Origin: Streptomyces sp. NBC_01551
GTDB taxonomy: Bacteria > Actinomycetota > Actinomycetes > Streptomycetales > Streptomycetaceae
Direction of reading: 5' to 3'
Assembly (NCBI RefSeq): GCF_026339935.1
Contig: NZ_JAPEPX010000001.1
Coordinates: 434,001 to 498,000 of the forward strand
DNA: 64,000 nt
In this document: positions 8,822-17,220 of the stretch, piece after piece
Layout: each line of letters starts with the position of its first letter
How positions within the stretch are numbered: the first letter of the stretch is position 1
Translations under genes and position numbers: made by a program
Notes under the pieces: model-generated
Seen by the model: the letters and a program-made list of their open reading frames with translations, nothing else
The model's database searches: none
Told to the model about the DNA's origin: nothing

Positions 8822-9730
8822 GTGCCGAGTCTGCGCAGCAGAGCGCTTTCGGCCGCGCTGATCGCGGCGGGACGACGAAGACGGTTCGCGAGCGCCGAGG
8901 CGGTCCGGGCCCGGGTGGCGGAGTCGGCGCGCAGGCCCGCGTCGCACCTTCCGCCGCGCTCGCTGGGCCGGGTCGCCGAGGTGTCGCGGACCTTCGTCGG
9001 GGCCTGGCCGGTGTACGACGTCTCGCCGCGCGGGGCCGAACCCGCCGCGCAGGTGCTGTACGTGCACGGCGGCGGGTACGTCCACGAACTGGAACGGCCG
9101 CACTGGGCGCTGATCCGGACGCTCGTCACCCGGGCCCGGGCGCAGGTCGTCGTACCGGCGTACATCCTGGCCCCGCGCGGTACCGCCGACCGGACGGTGC
9201 CGGTCGCCGCCGATCTGCTGAGCGGCATGATCGCGAGCGCCGGCGCGGGCGGGACTGTGCTCATCGGGGACTCCGCCGGGGCCGGGCTGGCGCTGGCCGC
9301 CGCGCAACGGCTGCGGGACCGCACCGGGGCGCAGCCGTCCCGGATCGTGCTGATCTCGCCCTGGCTGGACGTGAGCATGAGCCACCCCGACCAGCCGGCG
9401 ATCGAGGCCGACGATCCGATACTGGCGCGGCCGGGCCTGCTGGAGGCCGGGCGGCTGTACGCGGGCAACCTGGCCACCGACGATCCCCGGGTGAGCCCGC
9501 TGCACGGATCGTTCGCGGGGCTGGCTCCGCTGGCCGTGTTCACCGGCACCCGGGACGTGCTGAGCACCGACAGCCGGGAGCTGCTGAGCCGGGCCCGGGC
9601 GGGCGGCGCGGAGGTCGAGTTCCACGAGGAGCCGGGGCTGCCGCACGGGTACCCGCTGCTTCCGGTGCCGGAGGGGCGCGCGGCCCGCGACCGCATCGTG
9701 GAGCTGGTCAGAACGGCGGCCGACCTGTGA
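8822..9730 (+). CDS. Alpha/beta hydrolase, hormone-sensitive-lipase family esterase
   Basis: 302 residues. The HGGGY oxyanion motif (near residue 80) and the nucleophile elbow GDSAGAG (near 148) identify the HSL/bacterial family IV esterases. The acid is probably the aspartate in [10 protein letters not shown], and the histidine lies in LPHGYPLLP near 278. No signal peptide is seen, so it is probably cytosolic and acts on short acyl esters. The GTG at 8822 is eight bases behind GGGGAGG; another in-frame GTG at 8813 overlaps that site. It is convergent with the methyltransferase gene. The physiological substrate is unknown. Confidence 0.88.
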   Translation: MPSLRSRALSAALIAAGRRRRFASAEAVRARVAESARRPASHLPPRSLGRVAEVSRTFVGAWPVYDVSPRGAEPAAQVLYVHGGGYVHELERPHWALIRTLVTRARAQVVVPAYILAPRGTADRTVPVAADLLSGMIASAGAGGTVLIGDSAGAGLALAAAQRLRDRTGAQPSRIVLISPWLDVSMSHPDQPAIEADDPILARPGLLEAGRLYAGNLATDDPRVSPLHGSFAGLAPLAVFTGTRDVLSTDSRELLSRARAGGAEVEFHEEPGLPHGYPLLPVPEGRAARDRIVELVRTAADL

Positions 9731-9812
9731 CGACCCCCGTGCCGGACCGCATGACGGCCCGCCGCCGCTTACGCTCCGCCTGAACCGCCGCACCACCGCG
9801 CCGATCCCGGCC

Positions 9813-10550
9813 CTACGCCGTGCACGTCATGAGCGAGCTGACCGGCCAGGCGCGGTACGCCGTCCAGTACTCCTCGTCCCGGGCCGCGTCGGCCGGCGGG
9901 GGCCGGCCGGGTTGCCAGCCGACGGTGGCGAAGCCCGCCTCCACGGCCGCCTCGGCGAAGTCGGAGTGGCTCCACTCGCGGTACTCGAAGTGCCGCGGCG
10001 GCTCGGTGAGAAACTGCGCCTTCAGCAGCGGCGCGTCCCCGTCCGCGACCCGGTCCAGGATCCGTACCCCGTAGGGCGACCAGTCCACCTGCGGGAACGC
10101 GCCCGCGTTGGGCACGATGGCCAGCAGCCGCCCGCCGGGGCGCAGGTTGGCGCGGATGGAGCGGAACATCGCGTGCAGCACCGACCGGTCGGGCGCGTGG
10201 TTGAAGAGGTACACGGCGGTGGCGAGGTCGAAGGGGCCGAGCTGCGGCATGCCGGCCGCGTCGGCGACGACGTACTCGACGGCGGAGGCCTCCCCGGGGT
10301 GCGCCCCGGTGTGCTCCGCGGTGTGCGCCGCCCGGGCCCGGCGGATGCGGTCGGGACAGCTGTCGACGCCCACGGTGCGCCTGGCCCCTTCGCTCGCCAG
10401 CAGCCGGACGATGCCGCCGTGTCCGCAGGCCAGGTCGAGCGCGTCGAGCCCGCGGACCCCGCCGAGGGCGTCCAGAGCGGTGCGGAGGGTGAAGCTGTCC
10501 GCCGCCGAGAAGGCCGTCGGGGTCGTTGACATGTCATACGGCTGTTGCAT
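9813..10550 (-). CDS. Class I SAM-dependent methyltransferase
   Basis: 245 residues with a Rossmann methyltransferase core at about 30-165: motif I LDLACGHGG near residue 40, the acidic GVDSCPDRI strand, VADAAGMPQL, and the post-motif LRPGGRLLAIVPN. The C-terminal 80 residues form a cap rich in aromatic and acidic residues. The substrate (small molecule or protein) cannot be told. The ATG giving MQQPYDMSTT was taken as start; a second ATG six codons in is possible, and neither has a strong ribosome-binding site. It sits between an esterase and a LysR regulator with no clear operon partner. Confidence 0.82.
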   Translation of the reverse strand: MQQPYDMSTTPTAFSAADSFTLRTALDALGGVRGLDALDLACGHGGIVRLLASEGARRTVGVDSCPDRIRRARAAHTAEHTGAHPGEASAVEYVVADAAGMPQLGPFDLATAVYLFNHAPDRSVLHAMFRSIRANLRPGGRLLAIVPNAGAFPQVDWSPYGVRILDRVADGDAPLLKAQFLTEPPRHFEYREWSHSDFAEAAVEAGFATVGWQPGRPPPADAARDEEYWTAYRAWPVSSLMTCTA

Positions 10551-10577
10551 GTCCGCATGCCTCCCCGGGCACGGCGA

Positions 10578-10648
10578 GGGGGATCGCCCCCGCGCCGGAC
10601 CGTCCCCCGGACGGGGGAGGCGTTCGGGTCAGTCCGTACGGCGTACGG
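10578..10648 (-). terminator. Hairpins behind the LysR gene
   Basis: Reading from the LysR stop at 10667 there is first a dyad CCGTACG-G-CGTACGG (10634-10648). Next comes a 6-base stem TCCCCC/GGGGGA with a 4-base loop (10603-10618), then GGGGG/CCCCC with a 4-base loop (10578-10591). There is no T-tract, as is usual in Streptomyces. They probably end the LysR transcript and precede the methyltransferase start. Confidence 0.4.
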
Positions 10649-10666
10649 GGCGCCGAGCGCCCGGTG

Positions 10667-11584
10667 TCAGTGCGCCGCGGGCCGGGCGGTCAGCAGTTCC
10701 CGGGCGCAGCCGCGCAGCCAGGCGTGGGCCGGATCGGCTTCGTGGCGAGGGTGCCAGGCCATGCCGAACGGCAGCGTCGGCAGGTCGAGCGGGATCCGGA
10801 AGGTCTCCAGTCCGAGGGCGCCCGCGAGCGGCGCGGCCTGGCTGGTGAGCAGCCCGACGAGATCGCTCTCGCGCAGGACGAATAGGGAGGCGGGGAAGGT
10901 GCCGACGCTGCCGACCACCCGCCGGGTCAGTCCGCGTTCGGCGAGCGCGGTGTCGACGGGGCCCTCCAGGCGGCCGCGCCGGGAGGCGATCAGATGTTCG
11001 GCGGCGGCGAACCGGCGGGCGGTGAGCCGCCCCTTCAGCAGCGGGTGTCCGGGGCGTACGACGCCCACCATGAGCTCGTCGTAGAGGTGCTCGACGCGCA
11101 CCTCGGGCGAGCGGGTGTCCACCACGCCGAGTTCGAGGTCGGCCACGCCCTCGCGCAGGGCGGGGACGTCGATGTGGCTCTCCGACAGGAAGCGCAGCCG
11201 CACTCCGGGGGCCTCGCGGGCGATCCGGGTGAACAGGGCGGCCCCGGACATGGCGGTGAAGGTCTCGTTGGCCAGCACGGTGAAGGTGCGGGTCAGGGTG
11301 GACAGGTCCACCTGGCCGCCGGCGAGGAAGAGCGCCCGGGCCCGCTCGACGACGGCCCGGACCTCCCCGTGGAGGGCGAGGGCGCGCGGGGTGGGGACCA
11401 TGCTCCGCCCGGCGCGGACCAGGACGGGATCTCCGAGGGCCTTGCGGATCCGGCCGAGGGTGCGGCTCATGGCGGGCTCGGACAGGTGCAGGCGGGCGGC
11501 GGCCCCGGAGACGCTCGACTCCTCCAGGAGGACGTCCAGGGCGACCAGCAGGTTCAGATCCATCCCGGATTGCGTCACACGCAT
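10667..11584 (-). CDS. LysR-family transcriptional regulator
   Basis: 305 residues. The N-terminal helix-turn-helix (LNLLVALDVLLEESSVS, then LHLSEPAMSRTLGRIRKALGD) sits at residues 9-65, and the effector-binding domain spans about 95-300. The VLDVLLEE type of N-terminus resembles the NodD/SyrM branch. It is divergent from the 14-helix MFS exporter across 203 bases, the standard arrangement for a LysR regulator and the exporter it controls. The ATG at 11584 has AAGGGATGA just before it; the alternative MDLNLL start at 11563 would remove seven residues and matches many homologues equally well. Confidence 0.9.
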   Translation of the reverse strand: MRVTQSGMDLNLLVALDVLLEESSVSGAAARLHLSEPAMSRTLGRIRKALGDPVLVRAGRSMVPTPRALALHGEVRAVVERARALFLAGGQVDLSTLTRTFTVLANETFTAMSGAALFTRIAREAPGVRLRFLSESHIDVPALREGVADLELGVVDTRSPEVRVEHLYDELMVGVVRPGHPLLKGRLTARRFAAAEHLIASRRGRLEGPVDTALAERGLTRRVVGSVGTFPASLFVLRESDLVGLLTSQAAPLAGALGLETFRIPLDLPTLPFGMAWHPRHEADPAHAWLRGCARELLTARPAAH

Positions 11585-11730
11585 TCATCCCTTGCAGAAC
11601 TTGCACTGGAAAGCAGGTCAGGCCAACTCTACGGTGAACAGCGGGACATGGGGGAGGGCAGCGACCGCTCCCCCACTCCCCGGCTCCCCCGCCGAGCCGT
11701 TCACGCCCGCCCGATCACGCCCGCCCGCGC

Positions 11731-11760
11731 CCGTCCGCGCCCGTCCGCGCCCGTCCGCCG
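11731..11760. repeat. Short 10-base tandem repeat upstream of the MFS gene
   Basis: CCGTCCGCGC occurs as near-perfect back-to-back units over 11731-11760, preceded by related CACGCCCGCC units from 11702. It lies in the divergent LysR/MFS control region, 28 bases before the MFS start. It could be slipped-strand expansion or a protein-binding array; nothing decides between these. Confidence 0.45.
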
Positions 11761-11787
11761 TCACCGATCCGACTCCCAGGAGGAGCC

Positions 11788-13221
11788 GTGCTTCGCCATG
11801 CAGAAAAACCGGATCTGGCCGCGCCCCGGCCGACCGCCACGCTGACCCGTACCACCCTGCTCGTGCTCTGCGCCTGCGTCCTGGTCGCGCAGGCGATGGT
11901 GGCCGCCGTCAACCTGCTGATCCCGCAGCTCGCCGCGTCCACCCTGCACCCCACGCCCGGCCAGCTGCTCTGGGCGGTCGACGCCTACGTCATCGTCTTC
12001 GCCGCCCTGCTGATCCCCGCCGGGGCGCTCGGCGACCGCTACGGCCGCAAGGGCGCCCTGATGTCCGGGCTCGGCCTGTTCGCGGCGGGCGGGGCGGTCA
12101 GCGCGCTCGCCACCACCCCGGCCGTGCTGATCGCCGGGCGCGGCCTGTGCGGGGCCGGAGCGGCCCTGATCATGCCGGCCACCATGTCGATCCTGGTCCA
12201 GCTGAGCCCGCCCGAGCGGCGCGCCCAGGCGCTCGCCACCTGGACGCTGACCATCGGCCTCGGCGGCCTGACGGGCAACGTCGGCGGCGGCCTGGCCGGC
12301 CAGTACCTGACCTGGCGGGCGCTGTTCTGGACGGTCGTCCCGCTCGGCGCGCTGCTCGCGCTGATCGTCGCCCGTACGGTCCCCCGCACCCCCTCCCGGC
12401 CCGACGCGTCCGTCGACCCCGTCGGGGCGGCGCTGCTCGCGGGCGCGCTCCTCGCCGTGGTCTACGGGATCATCGAGGGGCCGGGCCTCGGCTGGGGTTC
12501 CGCGCGCGTGCTGGCCGCCTTCGGCGCCGGGGCGGTGCTGCTCACCGCCTTCACCGGGTACGGGCTGCGCGCCGCGCGGCCGCTGCTCGACCCCCGGATC
12601 TTCCGGTCCCCGAAGCTGCGGGCCGGGACGCTCGGCATCGGCACGGGCTTCTTCGGGCTGTTCGCGCTCTTCTACGTGAACCCGCAGTACCTCCAGTACG
12701 CCAAGGGCTTCTCCCCCGCCATGGCCGGGCTGGCGATCATCCCGGTGACCACCGGCCTGGCCGTGATGCCCAAGCTGGGCGCCCGGCTGGCGCAGCGGAC
12801 CGGGCCGAGGCTGCCCATCGGCATCGGGCTCGCCATGGTCGGCGCCGGGCTGCTGCTGCTCTCCACCGTCGACAAGGACACCCCGTACCTCGTGTACGCC
12901 GTCTACCTGCTGGTGATGTCGACCGGGGCCGGGCTGAGCGCGCCCTCGCTGACCCTGACGGTGGTCGCCGAGCTGCCGGCTCACCAGGCGGGTCTGGGCT
13001 CCGGGCTGAACACCGCGGCCCGCGAGATCGGCGCCGCGCTTGGCGTGGCGGTGTTCGGGACGGTGCTGGCCTCCCGCTTCCAGGGGGATCCCCGGGATCC
13101 GGCGCAGATCACCGCCTTCACCGATGCCATGGGGGTGGCCCTGGGCACCGTGGGCGTGGTGGCGCTGCTGGCGGCGGCCACCGTGGTGGCGGGCTACCGG
13201 GAGCGGGCGGCCGCGAGCTGA
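11788..13221 (+). CDS. MFS transporter, DHA2-type 14-helix exporter (EmrB/QacA family)
   Basis: 477 residues with about 14 hydrophobic segments. The loop after helix 2 carries GDRYGRKGA (MFS motif A), and helix 5 carries a TGNVGGGLAGQ version of antiporter motif C, which is normally G-x8-GPxxGG. Such proteins expel drugs or metabolites in exchange for protons. The start is GTG at 11788, well supported by CCAGGAGGAG just upstream. The divergent LysR gene is the probable regulator. The substrate is unknown. Confidence 0.9.
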   Translation: MLRHAEKPDLAAPRPTATLTRTTLLVLCACVLVAQAMVAAVNLLIPQLAASTLHPTPGQLLWAVDAYVIVFAALLIPAGALGDRYGRKGALMSGLGLFAAGGAVSALATTPAVLIAGRGLCGAGAALIMPATMSILVQLSPPERRAQALATWTLTIGLGGLTGNVGGGLAGQYLTWRALFWTVVPLGALLALIVARTVPRTPSRPDASVDPVGAALLAGALLAVVYGIIEGPGLGWGSARVLAAFGAGAVLLTAFTGYGLRAARPLLDPRIFRSPKLRAGTLGIGTGFFGLFALFYVNPQYLQYAKGFSPAMAGLAIIPVTTGLAVMPKLGARLAQRTGPRLPIGIGLAMVGAGLLLLSTVDKDTPYLVYAVYLLVMSTGAGLSAPSLTLTVVAELPAHQAGLGSGLNTAAREIGAALGVAVFGTVLASRFQGDPRDPAQITAFTDAMGVALGTVGVVALLAAATVVAGYRERAAAS

Positions 13222-13311
13222 CCCCGAGCGGCTCCCGCGCCCGGCTCCCGCGCCCCCGGCAGCGGGGGGGTGCGGGTGCGCCGCGCGGGCCGCAGGGCGC
13301 ATCCTGGCTGT

Positions 13312-15456
13312 GTGACGGCGAGACCGGACAGCGGTGACGGCACCGCCCCCGATGCCACGGCCCAGGTGCTCGCACGGGCCGTCGCGGGCGTGGTGGAGGC
13401 CGTCGGCGGGTACGCGGGCGGGATGTACCTGCGCTCCGGCACCGAGGGGCTGCTGCGGATCGCCGTGCTCACCGGGCTGCCGGGGCGGCTGTTCCGCCCC
13501 TGGTGGCGGGTCCACGTGAACCGCCCGTACCCGGCCAGTGAGGCCTACCGCTCGGGGCAGTCGGTACTGCTGCCCGACGCGGAGACGTCCATGCGGCGGT
13601 TCCCGCAGCTGGTGGCGGGGCTGCCGTTCCCCTTCGCCTCCCTGTACGAGCCGGTCCGCGCCGGGAGCGAGCGGTTCGGCGTGCTGTTCGTCCTGCGCGA
13701 CGCGACCCCGGGCGTGGCGGTATCGGCCCCCGACCGCGAGGTGCTGCGGGCGACCGCGGACCGGCTTGCCGGGGAGCTGGCGCGGCTCGCGGCGGCCGGG
13801 ACTCCGGTGGTGTGGGACGCCGACCCGGTGTGCGTGGCGCCACCGCTGCGGACCGAGGACGCCCGCGACGCCGTCGACCGGCTGCCGCAGGCGGTGCTGT
13901 CCGTGGACCGGCTGGGAGTGATCGGCTACGTCAGCGCCGCGGCGGCGGAGCTGCTCGACGCCGAGGGCCGGGGGCTGAGCGGGCGGGTCCTGTGGGAGGC
14001 GCTCCCCTGGCTCGCGCTGCCCGCGTACGAGGACCACTTCCGGGCCGTGTTCCTGGCCCACGCTCCGGTGCTCTTCCCGGCCCGACGGGGCCAACTTCCC
14101 TCCGGGGAATGGCTGTCGGTCGCGCTGTATCCCGGGCCCGACGGGGTGACCGTCACCATCGGGTCCACCGACCAGCCCGCCTACTCGCCCACGTCGGTGG
14201 TCCGGCCCGGGATCGGGCTGGGCTCGCCGGCCGACCGGGCGTCCGCGATGTACCGGCCGGTGGCCCTCGCCATCGCGCTGACCGAGGCGGTGACGGCCCG
14301 CCAGGTGTCGGCGGTGGTCACCGACGAGCTGCTGCCGGCCTTCGGCGGCCGCCAGTTGGCGATCTACCTGCTCAACGAGCGCCATCTGTACCTGGCGTGG
14401 GAGACCGGGTTCCCCCAGGGCTTCCTCGACCGGTTCGACGGGGTCTCGCTCGACGCGCGGCTGCCGGGCGTGGAGTCCCTCACCTCGGGCCGGCCGATGT
14501 TCTTCGAGTCGATGCAGCACCTGGCCGCGGCCTACCCGGGGATCCCGCTGGACGCCGACGTGGGGGCGCGCGCCTTCCTTCCGCTGATCGCGTCGGGACG
14601 GCCGGTCGGCTCCTGCATCCTCGGTTTCGACTCGCCGCGCGGCTTCAGCCCGGAGGAGCGTACGGTGCTGACCGCGCTGGCCGGGCTGATCGCGCAGGCC
14701 CTGGAGCGGGCGCGGCGCTACGACAGCGAGGCCGCGCTGGCCCGGGGGCTCCAGGCGGCGCTGCTGCCGAACCGGCTGCCGGTGCTGGAGCACGTGGTCA
14801 CGGTGGGCCGGTACCTGCCCGGTACCGTCGGCATGGACGTCGGCGGCGACTGGTACGACGTCATCGAGACGGGCCCGGGCATGCTGGCCCTGATCATCGG
14901 GGACGTCCAGGGGCACGGGGTCGCGGCGGCCGCGACGATGGGCCAGCTCCGCAGCGCGGTACGGGCCTTCGCGCTCAGCGGCAATTCCCCGGAGGAGAGC
15001 ATGCGCGGCATGAACCGGCTGCTCATCGACCTGGACCCCGGGCAGTTCGCGAGTTGCTGCTACGTGTCGCTCGACCGGGAGACGGGACTGGCCCGCGCCG
15101 TCCGGGCCGGGCACCCCCAGCCGCTGCTGCGCCACGCCGACGGGCGGACGGAGGTGCTGGAGCTGCCGGGCGGGGTGGTGCTCGGCGTCACCGCGGACGC
15201 CACGTACCCGGTGACCGAACTGCGGCTGGAGCCGGGCGCGGTGCTCGTCCTGTACACCGACGGGCTGGTGGAGAAGCCGGGCACGGACATCGACACGGGC
15301 GTGGAGCGGGTGCGGGCCGCACTGGCCGCTGCCCCTCCGGACCCGCTGACGGAGATGGCCGACCGGCTGATCGGCGAGGCGGGCAGCTCCACCGACCGGC
15401 CGGACGACATCGCCCTGCTGCTGGCCGCCCGGACGGGCGGCCGGCGCAGCGGCTAA
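13312..15456 (+). CDS. GAF-PAS-GAF-PP2C (SpoIIE-type) serine phosphatase
   Basis: 714 residues. In order: a GAF-like sensor (about 10-165), a PAS-like domain (185-290, VLSVDRLGVIGYVS), a second GAF (310-475) and a SpoIIE/RsbU PP2C phosphatase (490-705). Metal-binding motifs are GGDWYDV near residue 510, GDVQGHG near 530, YTDGL near 650 and a final DDIALLL. Family members dephosphorylate anti-anti-sigma factors and so switch stress or developmental sigma factors. There is no C-terminal ATPase domain, unlike the second phosphatase in this window. The GTG start lies just after ATCCTGGCT. Its stop overlaps the stop of the convergent serine hydrolase by four bases. Confidence 0.9.
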   Translation: MTARPDSGDGTAPDATAQVLARAVAGVVEAVGGYAGGMYLRSGTEGLLRIAVLTGLPGRLFRPWWRVHVNRPYPASEAYRSGQSVLLPDAETSMRRFPQLVAGLPFPFASLYEPVRAGSERFGVLFVLRDATPGVAVSAPDREVLRATADRLAGELARLAAAGTPVVWDADPVCVAPPLRTEDARDAVDRLPQAVLSVDRLGVIGYVSAAAAELLDAEGRGLSGRVLWEALPWLALPAYEDHFRAVFLAHAPVLFPARRGQLPSGEWLSVALYPGPDGVTVTIGSTDQPAYSPTSVVRPGIGLGSPADRASAMYRPVALAIALTEAVTARQVSAVVTDELLPAFGGRQLAIYLLNERHLYLAWETGFPQGFLDRFDGVSLDARLPGVESLTSGRPMFFESMQHLAAAYPGIPLDADVGARAFLPLIASGRPVGSCILGFDSPRGFSPEERTVLTALAGLIAQALERARRYDSEAALARGLQAALLPNRLPVLEHVVTVGRYLPGTVGMDVGGDWYDVIETGPGMLALIIGDVQGHGVAAAATMGQLRSAVRAFALSGNSPEESMRGMNRLLIDLDPGQFASCCYVSLDRETGLARAVRAGHPQPLLRHADGRTEVLELPGGVVLGVTADATYPVTELRLEPGAVLVLYTDGLVEKPGTDIDTGVERVRAALAAAPPDPLTEMADRLIGEAGSSTDRPDDIALLLAARTGGRRSG

Positions 15457-16775
15457 CGCGGGGCCGTCAGCCGCGCGTCCAGCGGCTCGGGCAGCCCTCG
15501 CGGGGCGGACGGGCGGCCGGTCGCCGGCGCGGTCGTACCGCACAGGGCCTGCTCGCGCAGGCGGTCGGTGGCCGCGTCGATGGGGTGCGGCACCGGTGCG
15601 CCGTTCCCGTCAGCGCGCTGATACCCCGTCAGGTTGTACCCGGCGGCGAACTGCCGCTTGCCGTCCGCGCTGGACATGGCCTGGGTGCTCGCGCCGAAGA
15701 CACCGCCGTCATGGCCCCAGGCGGGGCCGCACGGCGTGTCCATGCTGTAGATGCCGAGGCCGTAGCGGATGGCCACGGCGCCGTCCGGGCCCTTGACCGG
15801 CACCGTGGTGCGCATCTCGCGCAGCTGGGCGGCGGGCAGCAGGTCGCCCTGGAGCAGCGCGCGGTAGAAGGTGTTGAGGTCCTGGGTGGTGGAGACCAGC
15901 GCCCCGGCGGTGCCGGCCATGGTCATGTTGTAGTCGCTGTAGTCGCGCGGCGGGTCGAGCAGCCCGCGCAGGTTCTCGTACATCTTGGAGTGCGGGCCCC
16001 TGATGACCGGGTCCGTCCCCGGGAAGTAGGTGCTGCGCAGTCCGGCCTCGCGGATGACGTCCCGGGTGATGACCCGCTCGGGGTCCTCGCCGGTGACCTC
16101 GCGGAGCAGTTCGCCGAGCAGCAGGTAGTTGGTGTTCGAGTAGGACCAGTCCGTGCCGGGTTCGAAGAGCTGCGGCCGGTTCATCCCGTACCCGATCAGC
16201 GTGGCGGGGCGCAGGGTGCGGTAGCGGAAGTCGTCCAGGCTCTGCGGGGAGTTCTCCCTCAGTGACGGGAAGGCCTCGATGATGTAGTCGTCGATGCCGC
16301 TGGTGTGGTTCAGCAGCATCCGCACGGTGATCTTGCGGCCGCGCTCCCCCGGGACGAGGCCGGGCAGGTAGTCGCCGACCGGCCGGTCGAGCGCGATGCG
16401 GCCGCGGGCGCTCTGCTGGAGCACGGCCGTGGCGGTGAAGGTCTTGGTGATGCTGCCGACCCGGTGCCGCATGTCGGGGCGGGTGGGGCGGCGCGTGTCG
16501 ACGTCTGCGAAGCCGGTGGCCCCGGTCCACTGGGCGCGGCCGTCGCGGACGCTGCTGTACGCCCCGTACATGCCGGCCTCGTGGACGGCGTCCAGCCGCC
16601 GGGCGAGGGCCTCGCGGTCGAGTCCCCGGGCCGCCGACGCGGCGGCCGTCCGGTCGTCGGGGCCGGTGGCGGCGCTCGCGGCCGGGGCGGCCCCGGCCAG
16701 CAGGGCCAGTACGACGGCTGCCGCGGCCCCGGTGTCGCGTAACGCGCGTCCTCGGCCTCGGTGCGTGGGCTGCAT
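15453..16775 (-). CDS. Secreted serine hydrolase, beta-lactamase/DD-peptidase fold, with TTA codon
   Basis: 440 residues. Residues 1-35 are a signal peptide with a basic start and a GAAPAASAA cleavage region. The penicillin-binding fold follows: the S-x-x-K motif in GSITKTF near residue 108, YSNTNY (Y-x-N) near 220, and GHDGG (replacing K-T-G) near 355. Relatives act as D-alanyl-D-alanine carboxypeptidases or esterases outside the cell. Codon 12 is TTA (16740-16742), the rare leucine codon read only by the bldA tRNA in Streptomyces, so full translation should be growth-phase dependent. The ribosome-binding site is GGGGGAGAG. Whether it hydrolyses peptidoglycan or an ester is not decidable here. 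Confidence 0.9.
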   Translation of the reverse strand: MQPTHRGRGRALRDTGAAAAVVLALLAGAAPAASAATGPDDRTAAASAARGLDREALARRLDAVHEAGMYGAYSSVRDGRAQWTGATGFADVDTRRPTRPDMRHRVGSITKTFTATAVLQQSARGRIALDRPVGDYLPGLVPGERGRKITVRMLLNHTSGIDDYIIEAFPSLRENSPQSLDDFRYRTLRPATLIGYGMNRPQLFEPGTDWSYSNTNYLLLGELLREVTGEDPERVITRDVIREAGLRSTYFPGTDPVIRGPHSKMYENLRGLLDPPRDYSDYNMTMAGTAGALVSTTQDLNTFYRALLQGDLLPAAQLREMRTTVPVKGPDGAVAIRYGLGIYSMDTPCGPAWGHDGGVFGASTQAMSSADGKRQFAAGYNLTGYQRADGNGAPVPHPIDAATDRLREQALCGTTAPATGRPSAPRGLPEPLDARLTAPR

Positions 16776-17220
16776 GGGTCTCTCCCCCTGCTCGACGCCC
16801 CCTGCGGGGCGGTCGGACGATCTTCGGCTGCCCCCGATTCTTCCGATCGCCGGCCGCGCCCCCATCGGCCGCCGGGACGATCCCGGCGCGCGCCGTATGG
16901 GACCCGGGTAGCAGACGCGCATCCCCCGTTCGGGTCTCTTGACACCATCGAGTCGGCAAAGCGGAGGGAAATTTCCGCGCGGGGGGCTGCGGTTCCCGCA
17001 CCCCGTGCCGACGCAGCATTTACGCGCTCTTAACGCCGAATCCAGGGGGCCGCGACCCGACAGAACGATGGAATCCGCACATGAACAGCTATTGACCTGC
17101 GGATCTCGCGGAGATTGCATGTCGGCCCGGGAGCCGCTCACACCCTTGCTCACCACCGCCTCGGAGGCGATACCGCTCCCGCGCTCACTCACCGCATCTG
17201 CCGATCGGAACCACGTACCG
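16776..17220. promoter_or_regulatory. 445-base divergent control region, serine hydrolase / APC permease
   Basis: No confident gene. TTGACA at 16939-16944 is a perfect -35 hexamer, though no clear -10 follows at 16-19 bases. GGAAATTTCC at 16967-16976 is a perfect 10-base palindrome just downstream. The APC frame is open through most of the right half. An in-frame ATG at 17119 with GGAG five bases before it could start a 34-residue longer permease; third-position GC there is lower than in the body of the gene. Confidence 0.4.

Noticed and set aside
11761..15543. A 1260-codon open frame on the minus strand
   Set aside because: Antisense shadow of the MFS exporter and the PP2C phosphatase; no domain, no start signal and composition unlike protein.
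17068..17220. Upstream starts (17068, 17119) for the APC permease
   Set aside because: Start 17119 has a fair ribosome-binding site, but the added residues have weaker codon bias and no match to the usual short N-terminus; kept only as an alternative.
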